NCBI RefSeq assembly: GCF_003024195.1
Contig: NZ_KZ679042.1
Span: forward strand, 310,001 to 374,000
Source: Streptomyces dioscori
GTDB lineage: Bacteria; Actinomycetota; Actinomycetes; Streptomycetales; Streptomycetaceae
Direction: 5' to 3'
Length of the DNA: 64,000 bases
Positions 25,364-34,968 of this stretch are shown here, piece by piece. Position 1 is the stretch's first letter, and each line of letters starts with the position of its first letter. The translations under genes were made by a program, and so were the position numbers. Below the pieces are notes generated by a model. It saw only the letters and a list, made by a program, of their open reading frames with translations. It made no database searches and had not been told where the DNA came from.

Positions 25364-27219
25364 CGGGTCGCCTCCTTCGAAGCGGGAGGGGGTGAAGCGG
25401 GAGGAGGCGGGGCGGGTGGAGGCGGGGCGGGTGGATGGTCCGGCGCCGAATCCCCTAGATACGCCTCGATGACCTCGGGCGTGGCCACCACCTCGGCCGG
25501 TGTGCCCTCCGCGATGACCCCGCCGCTGGAGAGCACGGTCACGCGCTCGCACAGCGACATGACCAGACCCATGTTGTGCTCGATGAGGACGACCGTCGTG
25601 CCGCTGTCCCGGATGGAGCGCACGATGTCGGCGAGTTGCCGTACCTCCTCGCCGTTCAGTCCTGCGGCCGGTTCGTCGAGCAGCAGCAGTCGGGGCCGGG
25701 CGGCCATGGCGCGGGCGATCTCGATGCGCCGCTGGATGCCGTAGGGCAGGGAGCCGGGCGCGGCCTCGGCGAAGTCGGCGAGGCCGAAGCGGTCCAGGAG
25801 TTCCTGGGCCCGGCGGCGCAGGCGCCGTTCGCGGCGGACGACTCCGGGCTGCCACAGCGCGTACTGCCAGATGGTGTGTGTCTTCGTGCGGTCGAGGGCG
25901 ACGAGGATGTTCTCCCGGACCGTCAACTGGCCGAACAGGCGCAGGTTCTGGAAGGTGCGGGCCACGCCGAGGAGGGAGAGGGTGTAGGGGCGGGCGGTGG
26001 TGGTGGCGCGGCCGGCGAACCGCACCTGGCCCGAGGTGGCCCGGTAGAAGCCGCTGATCACGTTGAACAGGGTGGTCTTGCCGGAGCCGTTGGGGCCCAC
26101 GATGCCGCGTATCTCGCCGGGGGCGACGGTGAGGGAGACATCGTCCAGGGCACGCAGTCCGCGGAAGTCCTTTGTGACGGATTGGATTTCGAGGAGGGGT
26201 ACGGCGGCGGAGGCAGGGGACTCGACGGGCTCGTACGGCTGGAAGGGGTGGAGCCGGGCACGGTCCTCGCCCGGCCTCCCCCGCAGTCGCCGCCGGTTCA
26301 CGAACTCCTTTGCGCGGGAGGGGATTCCGGCGAGTCCGGTCGGGGCGAAGACGACCATGAGGACAACCACCACGCCGTATCCGAGCTGTGCGTAGGTCGA
26401 GAAGTCGGAGAGCCACTCGCGGATCAGGGTCAGCCCGATCGCGCCGACCACGCAGCCGACGAGGGAGCGCCGGCCGCCGATGACGACCATGGCGAGCAGG
26501 ATGAACATGTTGCCGATGGAGAAGGTCTCCGGGGCGACATAGCGGATGAGGCCCGCGTACAGCACTCCGGCCAGTCCCCCGTACAGGCTGGCGAACAGGA
26601 ACGCGGTCATGCGCAGCAGGGGGATCTCCGCGCCCATGGCGCCCGCGGCCAGGGAGTCGTCGCGCATCGCGCGCAGCCGTCGCCCCAGGTGCGTACGGAC
26701 GACGAAGAGTCCGAAGCCGAGGCCGACCGCGCAGACCACCAGCTCCAGGTAGTAGTAGAGGTATTCGCTGGAGAGGTCGATGCCGGGCAGGGTGGGCAGC
26801 GGGATGCCGGAGATCCCGTCGGCTCCGCCGGTGACGGAGGCGTTGGTGATCCAGTTGATGAAGCCGAGTGCCAGGCCGAGGGTGACGATCCCCAGGTAGT
26901 GGGACTGCATGCGCAGGGCGGGGATGCCGACGAACAGGCCCGTCGTCACGGTCGCGAGCACCGCGAGCACGGCCGCCGCCCAGAACCCGTATCCGGAGTC
27001 GGTGGTGAGGATGGCGAGGGTGTAGGCGCCGACGCCGAAGAAGGCGACCTGGGCGAGGTTGATCTGCCCGGAGATGCCCATGGCCAGTCCCATGCCGATG
27101 GCCAGCAGGGCATAGATGAGGGCGATGTTGACGACGTGGATGGAGTAGCCGCCGAGGCCGTACGGCAGCAGCCAAGCGGCGACGGCCAGGGCTCCGAGGG
27201 TTGCGGCACGGAACTTCAC
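25360..27219 (-). CDS. livM-livG: Fused LivM permease and LivG ATP-binding protein
   Basis: A 619-residue fusion. Residues 1-300 are a LivM-type permease with about nine membrane helices (ALLAIGMGLAMGISGQINLAQVAFFGVGAY is characteristic). Residues ~345-590 are a LivG-type ATPase with Walker A GPNGSGKTT, FQNLRLFGQLTVREN, RRIEIARAMAARPRLLLLDEPAAGLN and switch EHNM. A charged linker joins them, and a proline/alanine-rich tail ends the protein. LivM and LivG are usually separate polypeptides; fusions occur in actinomycetes. The GTG start overlaps the livH stop (GTGA). Confidence 0.93.
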   Translation of the reverse strand: MKFRAATLGALAVAAWLLPYGLGGYSIHVVNIALIYALLAIGMGLAMGISGQINLAQVAFFGVGAYTLAILTTDSGYGFWAAAVLAVLATVTTGLFVGIPALRMQSHYLGIVTLGLALGFINWITNASVTGGADGISGIPLPTLPGIDLSSEYLYYYLELVVCAVGLGFGLFVVRTHLGRRLRAMRDDSLAAGAMGAEIPLLRMTAFLFASLYGGLAGVLYAGLIRYVAPETFSIGNMFILLAMVVIGGRRSLVGCVVGAIGLTLIREWLSDFSTYAQLGYGVVVVLMVVFAPTGLAGIPSRAKEFVNRRRLRGRPGEDRARLHPFQPYEPVESPASAAVPLLEIQSVTKDFRGLRALDDVSLTVAPGEIRGIVGPNGSGKTTLFNVISGFYRATSGQVRFAGRATTTARPYTLSLLGVARTFQNLRLFGQLTVRENILVALDRTKTHTIWQYALWQPGVVRRERRLRRRAQELLDRFGLADFAEAAPGSLPYGIQRRIEIARAMAARPRLLLLDEPAAGLNGEEVRQLADIVRSIRDSGTTVVLIEHNMGLVMSLCERVTVLSSGGVIAEGTPAEVVATPEVIEAYLGDSAPDHPPAPPPPAPPPPASPPPASKEATR

Positions 27220-28085
27220 GCGCGGCTCACCGTCCTCTCCCCGAAGACACCCATCGGGCGGATCATGATGGCGGCGGTGAAGACCAGGAAGGTCACCAGC
27301 ACCGAGTAGCCCTGGAAGTGGCCGGCCGCGTAGGAGTCCAGGACGCCGATCGCGAGGCCGCCGACGACCGCGCCGGGGATGGAGCCGAAGCCGCCGAGCA
27401 TGGCGGCGGCGAAGCCCTTGATGCCGAGGGCACCGCCGAGTGAGGCGTCGACGTACAGCATCGGTCCGACGAGACCGCCCGCGAGCGCGGCGAGGCCCGC
27501 GCCGATGGAGAAGGCGAGGGCGTTGCTGCGGCCCACGTCGATGCCGACGGCGGTGGCCGCCTCGTGGTCCATGGCGACGGCCTGCATGGCGGCGCCGCGC
27601 TTGGTGCGTGCGAGGAACCAGGCGAGACCCAGCACCGCGAGGGCCGCGACGGCCATCACCAGCAGGTCGTACGTGCGTACGCGCACCCCGAACACATCGA
27701 GCGGGGCGGCCGGTACGGGTGAGCGGACCGCCCGTCCGGTGGTGCCCCAGATCAGGATGGCGACGGCCTGGAGGACGATGCCGAAGCCGATCGTGCCGAT
27801 CAGCATCAGGTCGAAGTCCTTGTTCTCCAGGGGCCGCAGGACTCGCTCGATGACCAGGCCGATCGCCGCGGTGACCGCGATGGCGACGACCATGGCGACG
27901 GCGAAGGGCAGTTTGTAGGTCAGGTAGAAGGTGGAGGCGGCGTAGGCGCCGATCATGGCGATGTCGGCGTGCGCGAAGTTGACCAGGCCCATGGTGCGGT
28001 AGACCAGGGAGAACCCCATGGCGACCAGGGCGTAGACCGCCCCGAGGCTCAGGCCTCCGACGAGTGTCTGCAGTGTCTCCTGCAC
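27216..28085 (-). CDS. livH: Branched-chain amino acid-type ABC permease LivH
   Basis: A 289-residue inner-membrane permease with about eight helices. It has LivH hallmarks LSLGAVYALVAMGFSLVYRTMGLVNFAHAD at the N-terminus and GFAAAMLGGFGSIPGAVVGGLAIGVL near the C-terminus. The GTG start at 28085 is preceded by GGGAG at seven bases. It forms the membrane pore with the LivM half of the downstream fusion. Confidence 0.93.
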   Translation of the reverse strand: MQETLQTLVGGLSLGAVYALVAMGFSLVYRTMGLVNFAHADIAMIGAYAASTFYLTYKLPFAVAMVVAIAVTAAIGLVIERVLRPLENKDFDLMLIGTIGFGIVLQAVAILIWGTTGRAVRSPVPAAPLDVFGVRVRTYDLLVMAVAALAVLGLAWFLARTKRGAAMQAVAMDHEAATAVGIDVGRSNALAFSIGAGLAALAGGLVGPMLYVDASLGGALGIKGFAAAMLGGFGSIPGAVVGGLAIGVLDSYAAGHFQGYSVLVTFLVFTAAIMIRPMGVFGERTVSRA

Positions 28086-28119
28086 TTCGGTGCTCCCGTG
28101 TTCCCAGTGCTCCCGATGC

Positions 28120-29304
28120 CTACTGCTGCGGGACGAGTTCGCCGTCGCGGATGACTCCGATCGTGGTCTTGGTGATGCCGACGCCCGACTCGTCGTACTG
28201 GAAGTCGCCGAGGAGACCCTTGTACCGGGTGTCGCGGATGGCGTCCGCGAGTTCCTGGCCGCTCGCGCCGTTGCTGGTCTTCAGCGCGGTGAGCAGGATG
28301 TTCGCCCCGTCGTAGGCCTTGGCGCCGTGCAGTTCCGCCTCCTTGCCGTACGCGTCCTGGTACGCGGCGGCGAACTTCTTCGAGGCGGCGCTGACGTCGT
28401 TGCTCAGATAGGGCGAGCTGACGATGGTGCCTTCGACGGCGGCCTTGCCCGCGGTGTCGATGAAGACGGGGGTGCCCTGGGGTGCCGCGCCGGCGAAGGG
28501 GGCGGTGATGCCCAGGTCCCGGGCCTGCTTGACGATCAGCCCCGCCTCGACCTCCTCCGAGCCGATGAAGATGACCTCCGGCTTCGTGGACCGGATCTTC
28601 GTCAGGGCCGCGCTGAACTCCTTCTGGTCGGTGGTAACCACCTGGTCGGTCGACGGGGTCACACCGAGGTCCTTCACGGCTTTCAGGAACGCGTCGTGCT
28701 CGCCCTTACCGAACGAGCCGTTGTTCGTGATCATGGCGATCTTCTTGTAACCCTTGTCCTTCACCAGGTGCTGGGCGAGCGTCGAGTCGTAGGTGGTGCT
28801 GGTCGGTCCGTTGAGGAAGAGGTACGGGCTCTTCAGCGCGACAAGCCCGTCGGACTGGCCGGAGGTGATGTTCGGGATCTTCGCCTGCTGGAGCACGGGG
28901 CCCATGGCGATGGTCACCGCGCTCTCCGCCGTGCCGATCATGGCGACGTACTTGTCGCTGACCAGCCTGCGGGCGATGTTGGTGCCGGTGGTCGGGTCGC
29001 CCTGGTCGTCGAAGAGCTTCAGCTGGATCTTGCGGCCGTCGACCCCGCCCTTCTCGTTCCACTCGTCGACGGCGAGCTTGGCGCCCTTGTACTCCCAGTC
29101 GCCGAGCGAACTGAGCTGCCCGCTCTGCGCGTTGACGACGGCGACCTTGATGGGTCCTGAGGACGCCTTGGTGTCGTCGTCCGATTCGCCGGGCGCGCTG
29201 CACGCGGTGAGGGCGACGGCCAGCGCGGCGGCCGTGCAGACGGCGGTTCGGCGGGTGGTGGCGCGCGTACCGGTGCGTGGTCGTGGGGTGCTGCTGCGGG
29301 TCAT
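28120..29304 (-). CDS. Lipoprotein substrate-binding protein (Peripla_BP_6, LivK-like)
   Basis: A 394-residue extracellular solute receptor. It has a lipoprotein signal with lipobox LTAC, then GPIKVAVVNAQSGQLSSLGDWEYKGAKLAVDEWNEKGG and further Leu/Ile/Val-binding-type features. The ATG at 29304 has GAGGTG upstream. It supplies ligand to the LivH/LivM permease. Ligand identity is unknown; the co-transcribed ThDP enzyme and aldehyde dehydrogenase suggest a 2-oxoacid or aromatic acid rather than an amino acid. Confidence 0.92.
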   Translation of the reverse strand: MTRSSTPRPRTGTRATTRRTAVCTAAALAVALTACSAPGESDDDTKASSGPIKVAVVNAQSGQLSSLGDWEYKGAKLAVDEWNEKGGVDGRKIQLKLFDDQGDPTTGTNIARRLVSDKYVAMIGTAESAVTIAMGPVLQQAKIPNITSGQSDGLVALKSPYLFLNGPTSTTYDSTLAQHLVKDKGYKKIAMITNNGSFGKGEHDAFLKAVKDLGVTPSTDQVVTTDQKEFSAALTKIRSTKPEVIFIGSEEVEAGLIVKQARDLGITAPFAGAAPQGTPVFIDTAGKAAVEGTIVSSPYLSNDVSAASKKFAAAYQDAYGKEAELHGAKAYDGANILLTALKTSNGASGQELADAIRDTRYKGLLGDFQYDESGVGITKTTIGVIRDGELVPQQ

Positions 29305-29363
29305 GGGGTCACCTCGTTGTGAGCGAGCGGTGAACGGACAGGACGGTGTGGGGGGGGTGGCGG

Positions 29364-31202
29364 TCAGTCGGCGAAGGACCCGCGGTAGATGTCCTTGATG
29401 TTCCAGTGGCCCGGCGTCGGCACGGGTTCGTTGACCATCGGTACGTCGATGACGGCGGGCCTGCGCCGGGCGAGCGCGTCGGCGAGGGCCTTGGAGAGGT
29501 CGGCGGGAACGGTGACCGTGTGTCCTTCGGCGCCGCAGGACCGCCCGAACGCCGCGAAGTCCGGGCTGTAGGGCAGTCCTTCGGCATCGGTGAACTCGCA
29601 ACCGTAGGACCGGCCGAACGACGAGGCCTGGAGGTCGGCGATGGTGCCGTGGGCCCGGTTGTTCATCACCACGAAGACGACGGGCAGGCCCTGTTCGACG
29701 GCCATCGGCACCGCGGGCAGCTGCGCGCTCATCCCGCCGTCGCCGATGAGCGCGACGACCACGCGGTCCGGCTGGGCCAGTTGCACGCCGACCGCCGCGG
29801 CCGGGCCGAAGCCCATGGTCGAGGCTCCGCCGGGGGTGATGAAGCGCCCGCCTTCGGGGAGTTCGTAGCACTGGGCGACGCCGTTCTTGTTCCAGCCGAC
29901 GTCGGTGACGAGCACCGCGTCGTCGGGCAGCGCGTCGCGCAGGTCGGCGAGGATGCGCTGGGGCCGCAGGGGGAAGGTGTCGCTGCGGCCGTCCTCGCGG
30001 GCGGTGTCGAAGACGGCCCGGCGGGCGGCGGCGACGGTCTCACGCAGGCCCTCCCGTGCGAAGGGCTCCGGCCTGGCGGCCCGCACCGCGGCCCCGATGG
30101 CTCGGACCGCGTCCCCGACATCGGCCACGGCGCCGATCTTGACGGGATAGTTGCGGCCGATCTCGGCGGGGTCGATGTCGATCTGGATGAGCCTGCTGGG
30201 TGGACTGTGCTCGTCCCCGGCCGGGCCGCTCCTGCCGCCGGACGAGCCGTGCCCGTCGCCGGGTGCGCCGGGCCCGTGGCCGGACGAGCCGTGCCGGGCG
30301 CCGAAGGTCCAGGTGTACGCCGGGTCCCATGAGCTGGCGTCCGTCTCCGCGAAGCGGGTGGCCAGCGCGAGGACCACATCGGCGCCCCTCGTGTACTCAT
30401 GGGTGGTCTCCAGGCCCCAGAAGCCGGGCATGCCGAGCAGCAGGGGGTGGCTGTCGGGCAGGACGCCCTTGCCCATCAGGGAGTGCGCGAGCGGGATGTC
30501 GAGGTGCTCGGCGAGGGCCGCCAGCGCCTCGCGGGCGGCGGGTTCACGCAGTCCGCCGCCGAAGTAGATCAGCGGGCGTTCGGCGTCCAGCAGTGCTCGG
30601 GCGATGCGTTCGGCGGTGCCCCGGTCGAGACCGGGGAGCGCGGCGCCGCCGGGCAGCGGGTACGTGTCGGCGTACTCCTCGACCTGGCGGCTGAGCAGGT
30701 CCATCGGGATGTTGACGAGCACGGCCCCGGGCCGGCCGGAGGTCGCGGTCCAGAAGGCCCGCTCGGTCGTACGGGCCAGATCCTGGACGCGGCGCACATG
30801 CCAGGTGCGTTTGGTGAGGGGCCGGTAGATGGCGGTCTGGTCGGCGTCCGCGTGGAGGTTGACCTCCTGGTGCGGGTGGCGGCCGGAGTAGTAGGAGGGG
30901 ATGTCGCCGGAGATGACGATCAGCGGGATCGAGTCGAGTGCGGCGGTGGCCACGCCGGTCACGGCGTTCATCATGCCGGGACCGACGTGCGTGAGCAGGA
31001 CGCCGGGCTTCCCGGAGGCACGGGCGTAACCGTCGGCGGCGTGTGCGGCGGCCTGCTCGTGGCGGGCGATCACGAAGTGGATCGGGCTGGGGCCGAGCGC
31101 GTCCAGCAACGCGATGTTGGTGTGGCCGCAGGTGCCGAAGACGTACTCGACTCCGTACGACTCCAGTTGGGCGACCAGGGCTTCGGCGGCGGTCACGGTC
31201 AT
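29364..31202 (-). CDS. Thiamine-diphosphate-dependent enzyme (acetolactate synthase/2-oxoacid decarboxylase family)
   Basis: A 612-residue ThDP enzyme with the three POX-type domains. The N-terminal pyrimidine-binding domain has the activating Glu in ARHEQAAAHAADGYARASGKPG; a central domain follows; the C-terminal domain has the ThDP-Mg motif GDGGMSAQLPAVPMAVEQ ending in NNRAHG. A Gly/His/Ser-rich slippage-like insert lies at about residues 300-325 (around 30225-30300). The family includes acetolactate synthase, benzoylformate decarboxylase and oxalyl-CoA decarboxylase, and I cannot choose between them. The start overlaps the stop of the aldehyde dehydrogenase gene (ATGA), suggesting decarboxylation to an aldehyde that the partner oxidises. 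Confidence 0.85.
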   Translation of the reverse strand: MTVTAAEALVAQLESYGVEYVFGTCGHTNIALLDALGPSPIHFVIARHEQAAAHAADGYARASGKPGVLLTHVGPGMMNAVTGVATAALDSIPLIVISGDIPSYYSGRHPHQEVNLHADADQTAIYRPLTKRTWHVRRVQDLARTTERAFWTATSGRPGAVLVNIPMDLLSRQVEEYADTYPLPGGAALPGLDRGTAERIARALLDAERPLIYFGGGLREPAAREALAALAEHLDIPLAHSLMGKGVLPDSHPLLLGMPGFWGLETTHEYTRGADVVLALATRFAETDASSWDPAYTWTFGARHGSSGHGPGAPGDGHGSSGGRSGPAGDEHSPPSRLIQIDIDPAEIGRNYPVKIGAVADVGDAVRAIGAAVRAARPEPFAREGLRETVAAARRAVFDTAREDGRSDTFPLRPQRILADLRDALPDDAVLVTDVGWNKNGVAQCYELPEGGRFITPGGASTMGFGPAAAVGVQLAQPDRVVVALIGDGGMSAQLPAVPMAVEQGLPVVFVVMNNRAHGTIADLQASSFGRSYGCEFTDAEGLPYSPDFAAFGRSCGAEGHTVTVPADLSKALADALARRRPAVIDVPMVNEPVPTPGHWNIKDIYRGSFAD

Positions 31203-32704
31203 TCGGTGCTCTCCCCGTCGATGGATGTCGTGTCGCCCCAGACGGACAGGCCGCGGAGCATGAGGGTCTTGACGACCGTGTAGTCGTCGATCATCGAGCG
31301 GGGTGTCTCGCGGCCGAAGCCGGAGTCCTTGACCCCGCCGAAGGGGACATGGTCGAGACGGTGGTTGGAGGTGCCGCCGACGATCAGCGCGCCGGTCTCC
31401 AGCTCCCGCCAGGCGGTGACGACACGGCCCAGGTCCCGGGTGAACAGCCCTGCCTGCAGCCCGTAACGACTGGCGTTGCAGAGGTCGATGACCGCGCTGA
31501 AATCGTCGTACGGGAGCACCGCGACCAGTGCCCCGAAGACCTCGTGGACCACGACCGAGGAGTCCGGCGCGGGGTCCGCCACGACGGTGGGCGCCGCGGT
31601 GGCGCCGTCGCGGGTGCCGCCGCGCAGGACGCGGGCGCCGGAGGCGGCGGCCTCGGCGGACCAGCGCACCACGCGTTCGGCGGCTTCCTCGTCAACCATC
31701 GAGCCCACGTCGGTGGCCGGGTCGAGCGGGTCGCCGACCTTCAGGGTGTCGACGGCAGCGGTGAAGGCGTCGAGGAACGTGGCGTAGCGGGAGCGGTGGA
31801 CGTAGACGCGCTGGACGGAGACGCAGCTCTGGCCGGAGTTGCTGTATCCGGTGCGGGCGCACTCCTTGGCGGCCTGCCCGATGTCGGCGTCTTCGCAGAC
31901 GATGGTGGCGGCGTTCCCGCCCAGTTCGAGGACCAGTCGCTTGGCTCCGGCCGCGCGGGCGACGGCCCGGCCGGTCTCGGCACTCCCGGTGAAGCTGATG
32001 ACGGCCACCTCGTCGGCCGCGCACAGCACCGCGCCCACCTCGCCGCCGCCGTGCAGCAACTGCACGCCCTGCGGGGGCATACCGGACTCCAGGAGGAGTG
32101 CCACGATCGCGGCGGTGGAGGCCGGCGCCTGGGGCGGGGCCTTGACCAGGGTGGTGTTGCCCGCGGCGAAGGACGCGCCGAGTTTGTGCGCGAGGAGGTT
32201 CGCGGGGGCGTTGAAGGGGGTGATGGCGAGGGCGACCCCGGCCGGGGCGCGGTAGGTGAAGGCGGTGTTGCCGACGCCGCGTGCCCAGCCGGCGACGGGC
32301 AGGGTCTCGCCGCCGATGTGCCGTGCCTCCGCGGCGCACACGGCGAAGGTGTCCGCGACCCGGTCGATCTCGCCGAGCCCGTCCTTGACCGGCTTGCCCA
32401 GTTCCAGGGCGAGGAGGCGGGCCAGCCCCTCGCGGTGGGCGGACGCGGCGCGGGATGCTCGGTCCAGGACGTCGGCGCGCAGGGCGGGGGCGAGCCCGGC
32501 CACCGTACGGGCCGAGGGGCGGGCCCAGGCCAGGGCGCGGGAGATCTCGTCCCCGGTCGCCGTCGAGGTCCGGCTGACGACATGGCGCAGGTAGGGGCCT
32601 GTTCGGGTCGACGCGGGTCCGCTGCCACCCCAGTGGCCGGCGACGTAGGGAGGCGCTTCGGCCACTGCCGCGTCCCTGCCGGCTTTGAGAAGGGAATCGA
32701 GCAT
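31199..32704 (-). CDS. NAD(P)-dependent aldehyde dehydrogenase
   Basis: A 501-residue aldehyde dehydrogenase. Catalytic Cys294 lies in NSGQSCVSVQRVYVH, general-base Glu260 in LVLELGGN, and the cofactor motif is ISFTGSAETGR. ITPFNAPANLLAHK is also typical. The ATG at 32704 has GGGAGA upstream. It is the first gene of the minus-strand operon (aldehyde dehydrogenase, ThDP enzyme, then the importer), and its promoter region faces the IclR gene. Confidence 0.92.
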   Translation of the reverse strand: MLDSLLKAGRDAAVAEAPPYVAGHWGGSGPASTRTGPYLRHVVSRTSTATGDEISRALAWARPSARTVAGLAPALRADVLDRASRAASAHREGLARLLALELGKPVKDGLGEIDRVADTFAVCAAEARHIGGETLPVAGWARGVGNTAFTYRAPAGVALAITPFNAPANLLAHKLGASFAAGNTTLVKAPPQAPASTAAIVALLLESGMPPQGVQLLHGGGEVGAVLCAADEVAVISFTGSAETGRAVARAAGAKRLVLELGGNAATIVCEDADIGQAAKECARTGYSNSGQSCVSVQRVYVHRSRYATFLDAFTAAVDTLKVGDPLDPATDVGSMVDEEAAERVVRWSAEAAASGARVLRGGTRDGATAAPTVVADPAPDSSVVVHEVFGALVAVLPYDDFSAVIDLCNASRYGLQAGLFTRDLGRVVTAWRELETGALIVGGTSNHRLDHVPFGGVKDSGFGRETPRSMIDDYTVVKTLMLRGLSVWGDTTSIDGESTE

Positions 32705-32799
32705 GAGATCTCCCAGGAAACCGCTCAGTGGTACTGGTGGACTGCTCTGTGGGTCGGCGTGTAACGTACGGGCGCCAACTCGCGGTGACAAGAGGGCCG

Positions 32800-32816
32800 T
32801 TCGAGGAAGTTTCGAA
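32800..32816. promoter_or_regulatory. Possible IclR operator
   Basis: TTCGA (32800-32804) and TCGAA (32812-32816) form a 17-bp interrupted palindrome just before the iclR ribosome-binding site, in the divergent interval with the aldehyde dehydrogenase gene. Size and place fit an IclR site; the arms are short. Confidence 0.35.
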
Positions 32817-32833
32817 GCAGAGGGGGAAGGCGC

Positions 32834-33619
32834 GTGAGCGGGACCGACCATGAGGGGGCGGCGGCCGAGGCGACCGGGGTGCGCAGTGTGCGCAGGGCTC
32901 TGGACATCCTGGGACTGCTGACCGAGGACCAGCCGACGGTCACGCTGAGGGAGATCGTCGACTCCACCGGCCTGGCCAAGACCACGGTGGTCCGCATGGT
33001 GCAGACCCTTGAGCAGTGCGGCCTGCTCTGGGACACCCCGGCCGGCTACACCGCGGGTCCCGGCCTGTGGCGCTGGGCCCATCTCGCGCACACCAGCTGG
33101 GAACTGCCCCGCGAGACCCGCAAGTTGATGCGCGAACTGGCCGAGGAGCAGCAGGAGACGGTCAATCTCTTCATGCTGCGCGGCCTGTCCCGCGTCTGCG
33201 TGGCCCAGCAGGAGAGCCCGCAGCCGCTGCGTCATGTCGTACGGGTCGGTGACGAACTCCCGCTGTGGGCGGGTGCCTCGTCGAAGATCCTTCTTCGTAC
33301 GGCTCCCGACTCCCTGCTGCGCCGGATCGCCGCGGGCTCGCCGCACGGCGAGGGGCATGCCAGGCAGTTGCGGGTGTGGGCGGATCTGGCGGCGGAGCGG
33401 GGCTTCGCGGTCAGCCGGGGCGAGCGCGACGAAGGGCTGACGGCCGTCGCCGTGCCGGTCGTGGGGCGCAGTGGGGCCGTGGTCGCCTCGCTCTCGCTCA
33501 GCGGTCCGAGCCACCGCTTCCCCGAGTCCGTCGTCGAGCGCTTCGCCACCGCGCTCGCCGAGGTCTCCCGGCGGATGTCCGAGCAGGGCTTCGACCACCC
33601 GCTCAGCCCGACGAAGTGA
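32834..33619 (+). CDS. IclR-family transcriptional regulator
   Basis: A 261-residue regulator with an N-terminal winged helix (VRSVRRALDILGLLTEDQPTVTLREIVDSTGLAKTTVVRMVQTLEQCGLL) and a C-terminal ligand-binding IclR domain (HVVRVGDELPLWAGASSKILL; SRGERDEGLTAVAVPVV). The GTG at 32834 has GGGGGAAGG upstream. It is divergent from the aldehyde dehydrogenase operon and upstream of the CoA-transferase/lyase pair, so it probably controls the whole catabolic island in response to a pathway acid. Confidence 0.93.
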   Translation: MSGTDHEGAAAEATGVRSVRRALDILGLLTEDQPTVTLREIVDSTGLAKTTVVRMVQTLEQCGLLWDTPAGYTAGPGLWRWAHLAHTSWELPRETRKLMRELAEEQQETVNLFMLRGLSRVCVAQQESPQPLRHVVRVGDELPLWAGASSKILLRTAPDSLLRRIAAGSPHGEGHARQLRVWADLAAERGFAVSRGERDEGLTAVAVPVVGRSGAVVASLSLSGPSHRFPESVVERFATALAEVSRRMSEQGFDHPLSPTK

Positions 33620-33660
33620 ACCGACGACTCACAGAACCCGCCGGCCCCGCAGAACGAGCA

Positions 33661-33733
33661 GAACCCGCTGGACCCGCTCGAACCCGATGGAACCCCTGAA
33701 CCCGATGGACCCACTGAACCCGATGGACCCGCT
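33661..33733. repeat. Four 18-bp tandem repeats between iclR and the CoA-transferase gene
   Basis: Units of GAACCCGATGGACCCRCT start at 33661, 33680, 33698 and 33716, with one extra C after the first. They lie in the untranslated interval about 30 bases before the next start codon. A degenerate fifth unit follows. Confidence 0.9.
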
Positions 33734-33765
33734 CGAACCGCTGTGACCGCAGAAGGAGCCGGTGC

Positions 33766-34968
33766 ATGCCCGAACGACCGCTCTCAGGAATCCGCGTACT
33801 CGATCTCACCAATGTGCTCGCAGGGCCGTACTGCAGTTACCACCTCATGCTTCTCGGCGCCGAGGTCGTCAAGGTCGAACAGCCGGGCAGGGGCGACCTC
33901 GCACGGAGTCTCGGCCCCGATCCCGAACTGAACCGGTCCGGTATCGGCGCGTCCTTCCTCGCCCAGAACGCCGGCAAACAGTCCCTCGTACTCGACCTCA
34001 AGGACCCCGGCGACCGGGCCGACTTCGAGGAGCTGCTGTGCGGCGCGGACGTCCTCCTGGAGAACTTCCGAGCCGGGGTGCTGGCCCGGATGGGGTACGG
34101 GGCCGACCGGCTGCGGGACCTGAATCCGCGACTGGTCAGCTGCGCCATCAGCGGCTTCGGGCAGTCGGGGCCGATGAGTGCAGCGCCCGCCTACGACCAG
34201 ATCATCCAGGGCCTGTCGGGAATGATGAGCATCACCGGTACGACCGACACCGCCCCGCTCAGGGTGGGTTTCCCGGTGTGCGACTCGCTGGGCGGTCTCG
34301 GCGCGGCCCTCGCGATCAGCGCGGCCCTGGTCGGACGGGAGAGGACCGGGCAAGGGGCCCGGCTGGACGTCTCCATGCTGGAGGTCTCCCTCTCCGCGAT
34401 GGGCTGGGCCGTCTCCAACTACCTGGTCAGCGGGGTGGATCCGGAGCCGATGGGTGACCAGAACGCCACCGCGGCGCCTTCGGGGACCTTCGAGACCGCC
34501 GACGGGGGGCTGAACATCGCGGCCAACCGGCAGGAGCAGTTCGTCACGCTCTGCCGTCTCGCCGGGCTGCCCCAGCTGATCGACGACCCCAGGTTCGCCG
34601 AGCGGGAGGCGCGGAAACGGCACCGCACGGAGCTCAACTCCGAACTCAACGCGGCCCTGCGCCAGAAGACCGCCCTGGAGTGGGAGGCCATGCTGTCCGC
34701 GGCCGGGGTCCCGGCGGCCCGCGTCCTGACCGTCCCGGAGGCCGTCGAGCTGGAGCAGCTGGCGCACCGCGGCTTCTTCACGGATCTGCCCTATCCGGAC
34801 GGCTCCGGCCGCACGCTGAGGGTCAGCGGCAACGGCGTGCTGGTGGACGGCGAGGCGCTGTCGCCGGGCACCCCGCCTCCGCTGCTCGACGAGCACGGCG
34901 AGGAGCGGGAACGGCTGATCGCCCGCTGGCGCGCGCACCGCCACGCCGCCGGGGCCCGGGCGTCATGA
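33766..34968 (+). CDS. CaiB/BaiF (class III) CoA-transferase
   Basis: A 400-residue class III CoA-transferase that would move CoA from one carboxylic acid to another through an aspartyl thioester. It has the family start GIRVLDLTNVLAGPYCSYHLMLLGAEVVKVE, catalytic Asp173 in FPVCDSLGGLGAA, and RMGYGADRLRDLNPRLVSCAISGFGQSGP. The stop overlaps the start of the citrate-synthase-fold gene (ATGA), so they probably work in series: activation of a dicarboxylic or hydroxy acid and then C-C cleavage. Confidence 0.92.
   Translation: MPERPLSGIRVLDLTNVLAGPYCSYHLMLLGAEVVKVEQPGRGDLARSLGPDPELNRSGIGASFLAQNAGKQSLVLDLKDPGDRADFEELLCGADVLLENFRAGVLARMGYGADRLRDLNPRLVSCAISGFGQSGPMSAAPAYDQIIQGLSGMMSITGTTDTAPLRVGFPVCDSLGGLGAALAISAALVGRERTGQGARLDVSMLEVSLSAMGWAVSNYLVSGVDPEPMGDQNATAAPSGTFETADGGLNIAANRQEQFVTLCRLAGLPQLIDDPRFAEREARKRHRTELNSELNAALRQKTALEWEAMLSAAGVPAARVLTVPEAVELEQLAHRGFFTDLPYPDGSGRTLRVSGNGVLVDGEALSPGTPPPLLDEHGEERERLIARWRAHRHAAGARAS

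Noticed and set aside
30220..30310. Frameshift or pseudogene signal in the ThDP enzyme
   Set aside because: The Gly/His/Ser-rich stretch is in frame and the ThDP motifs before and after it are intact; it is an insertion.
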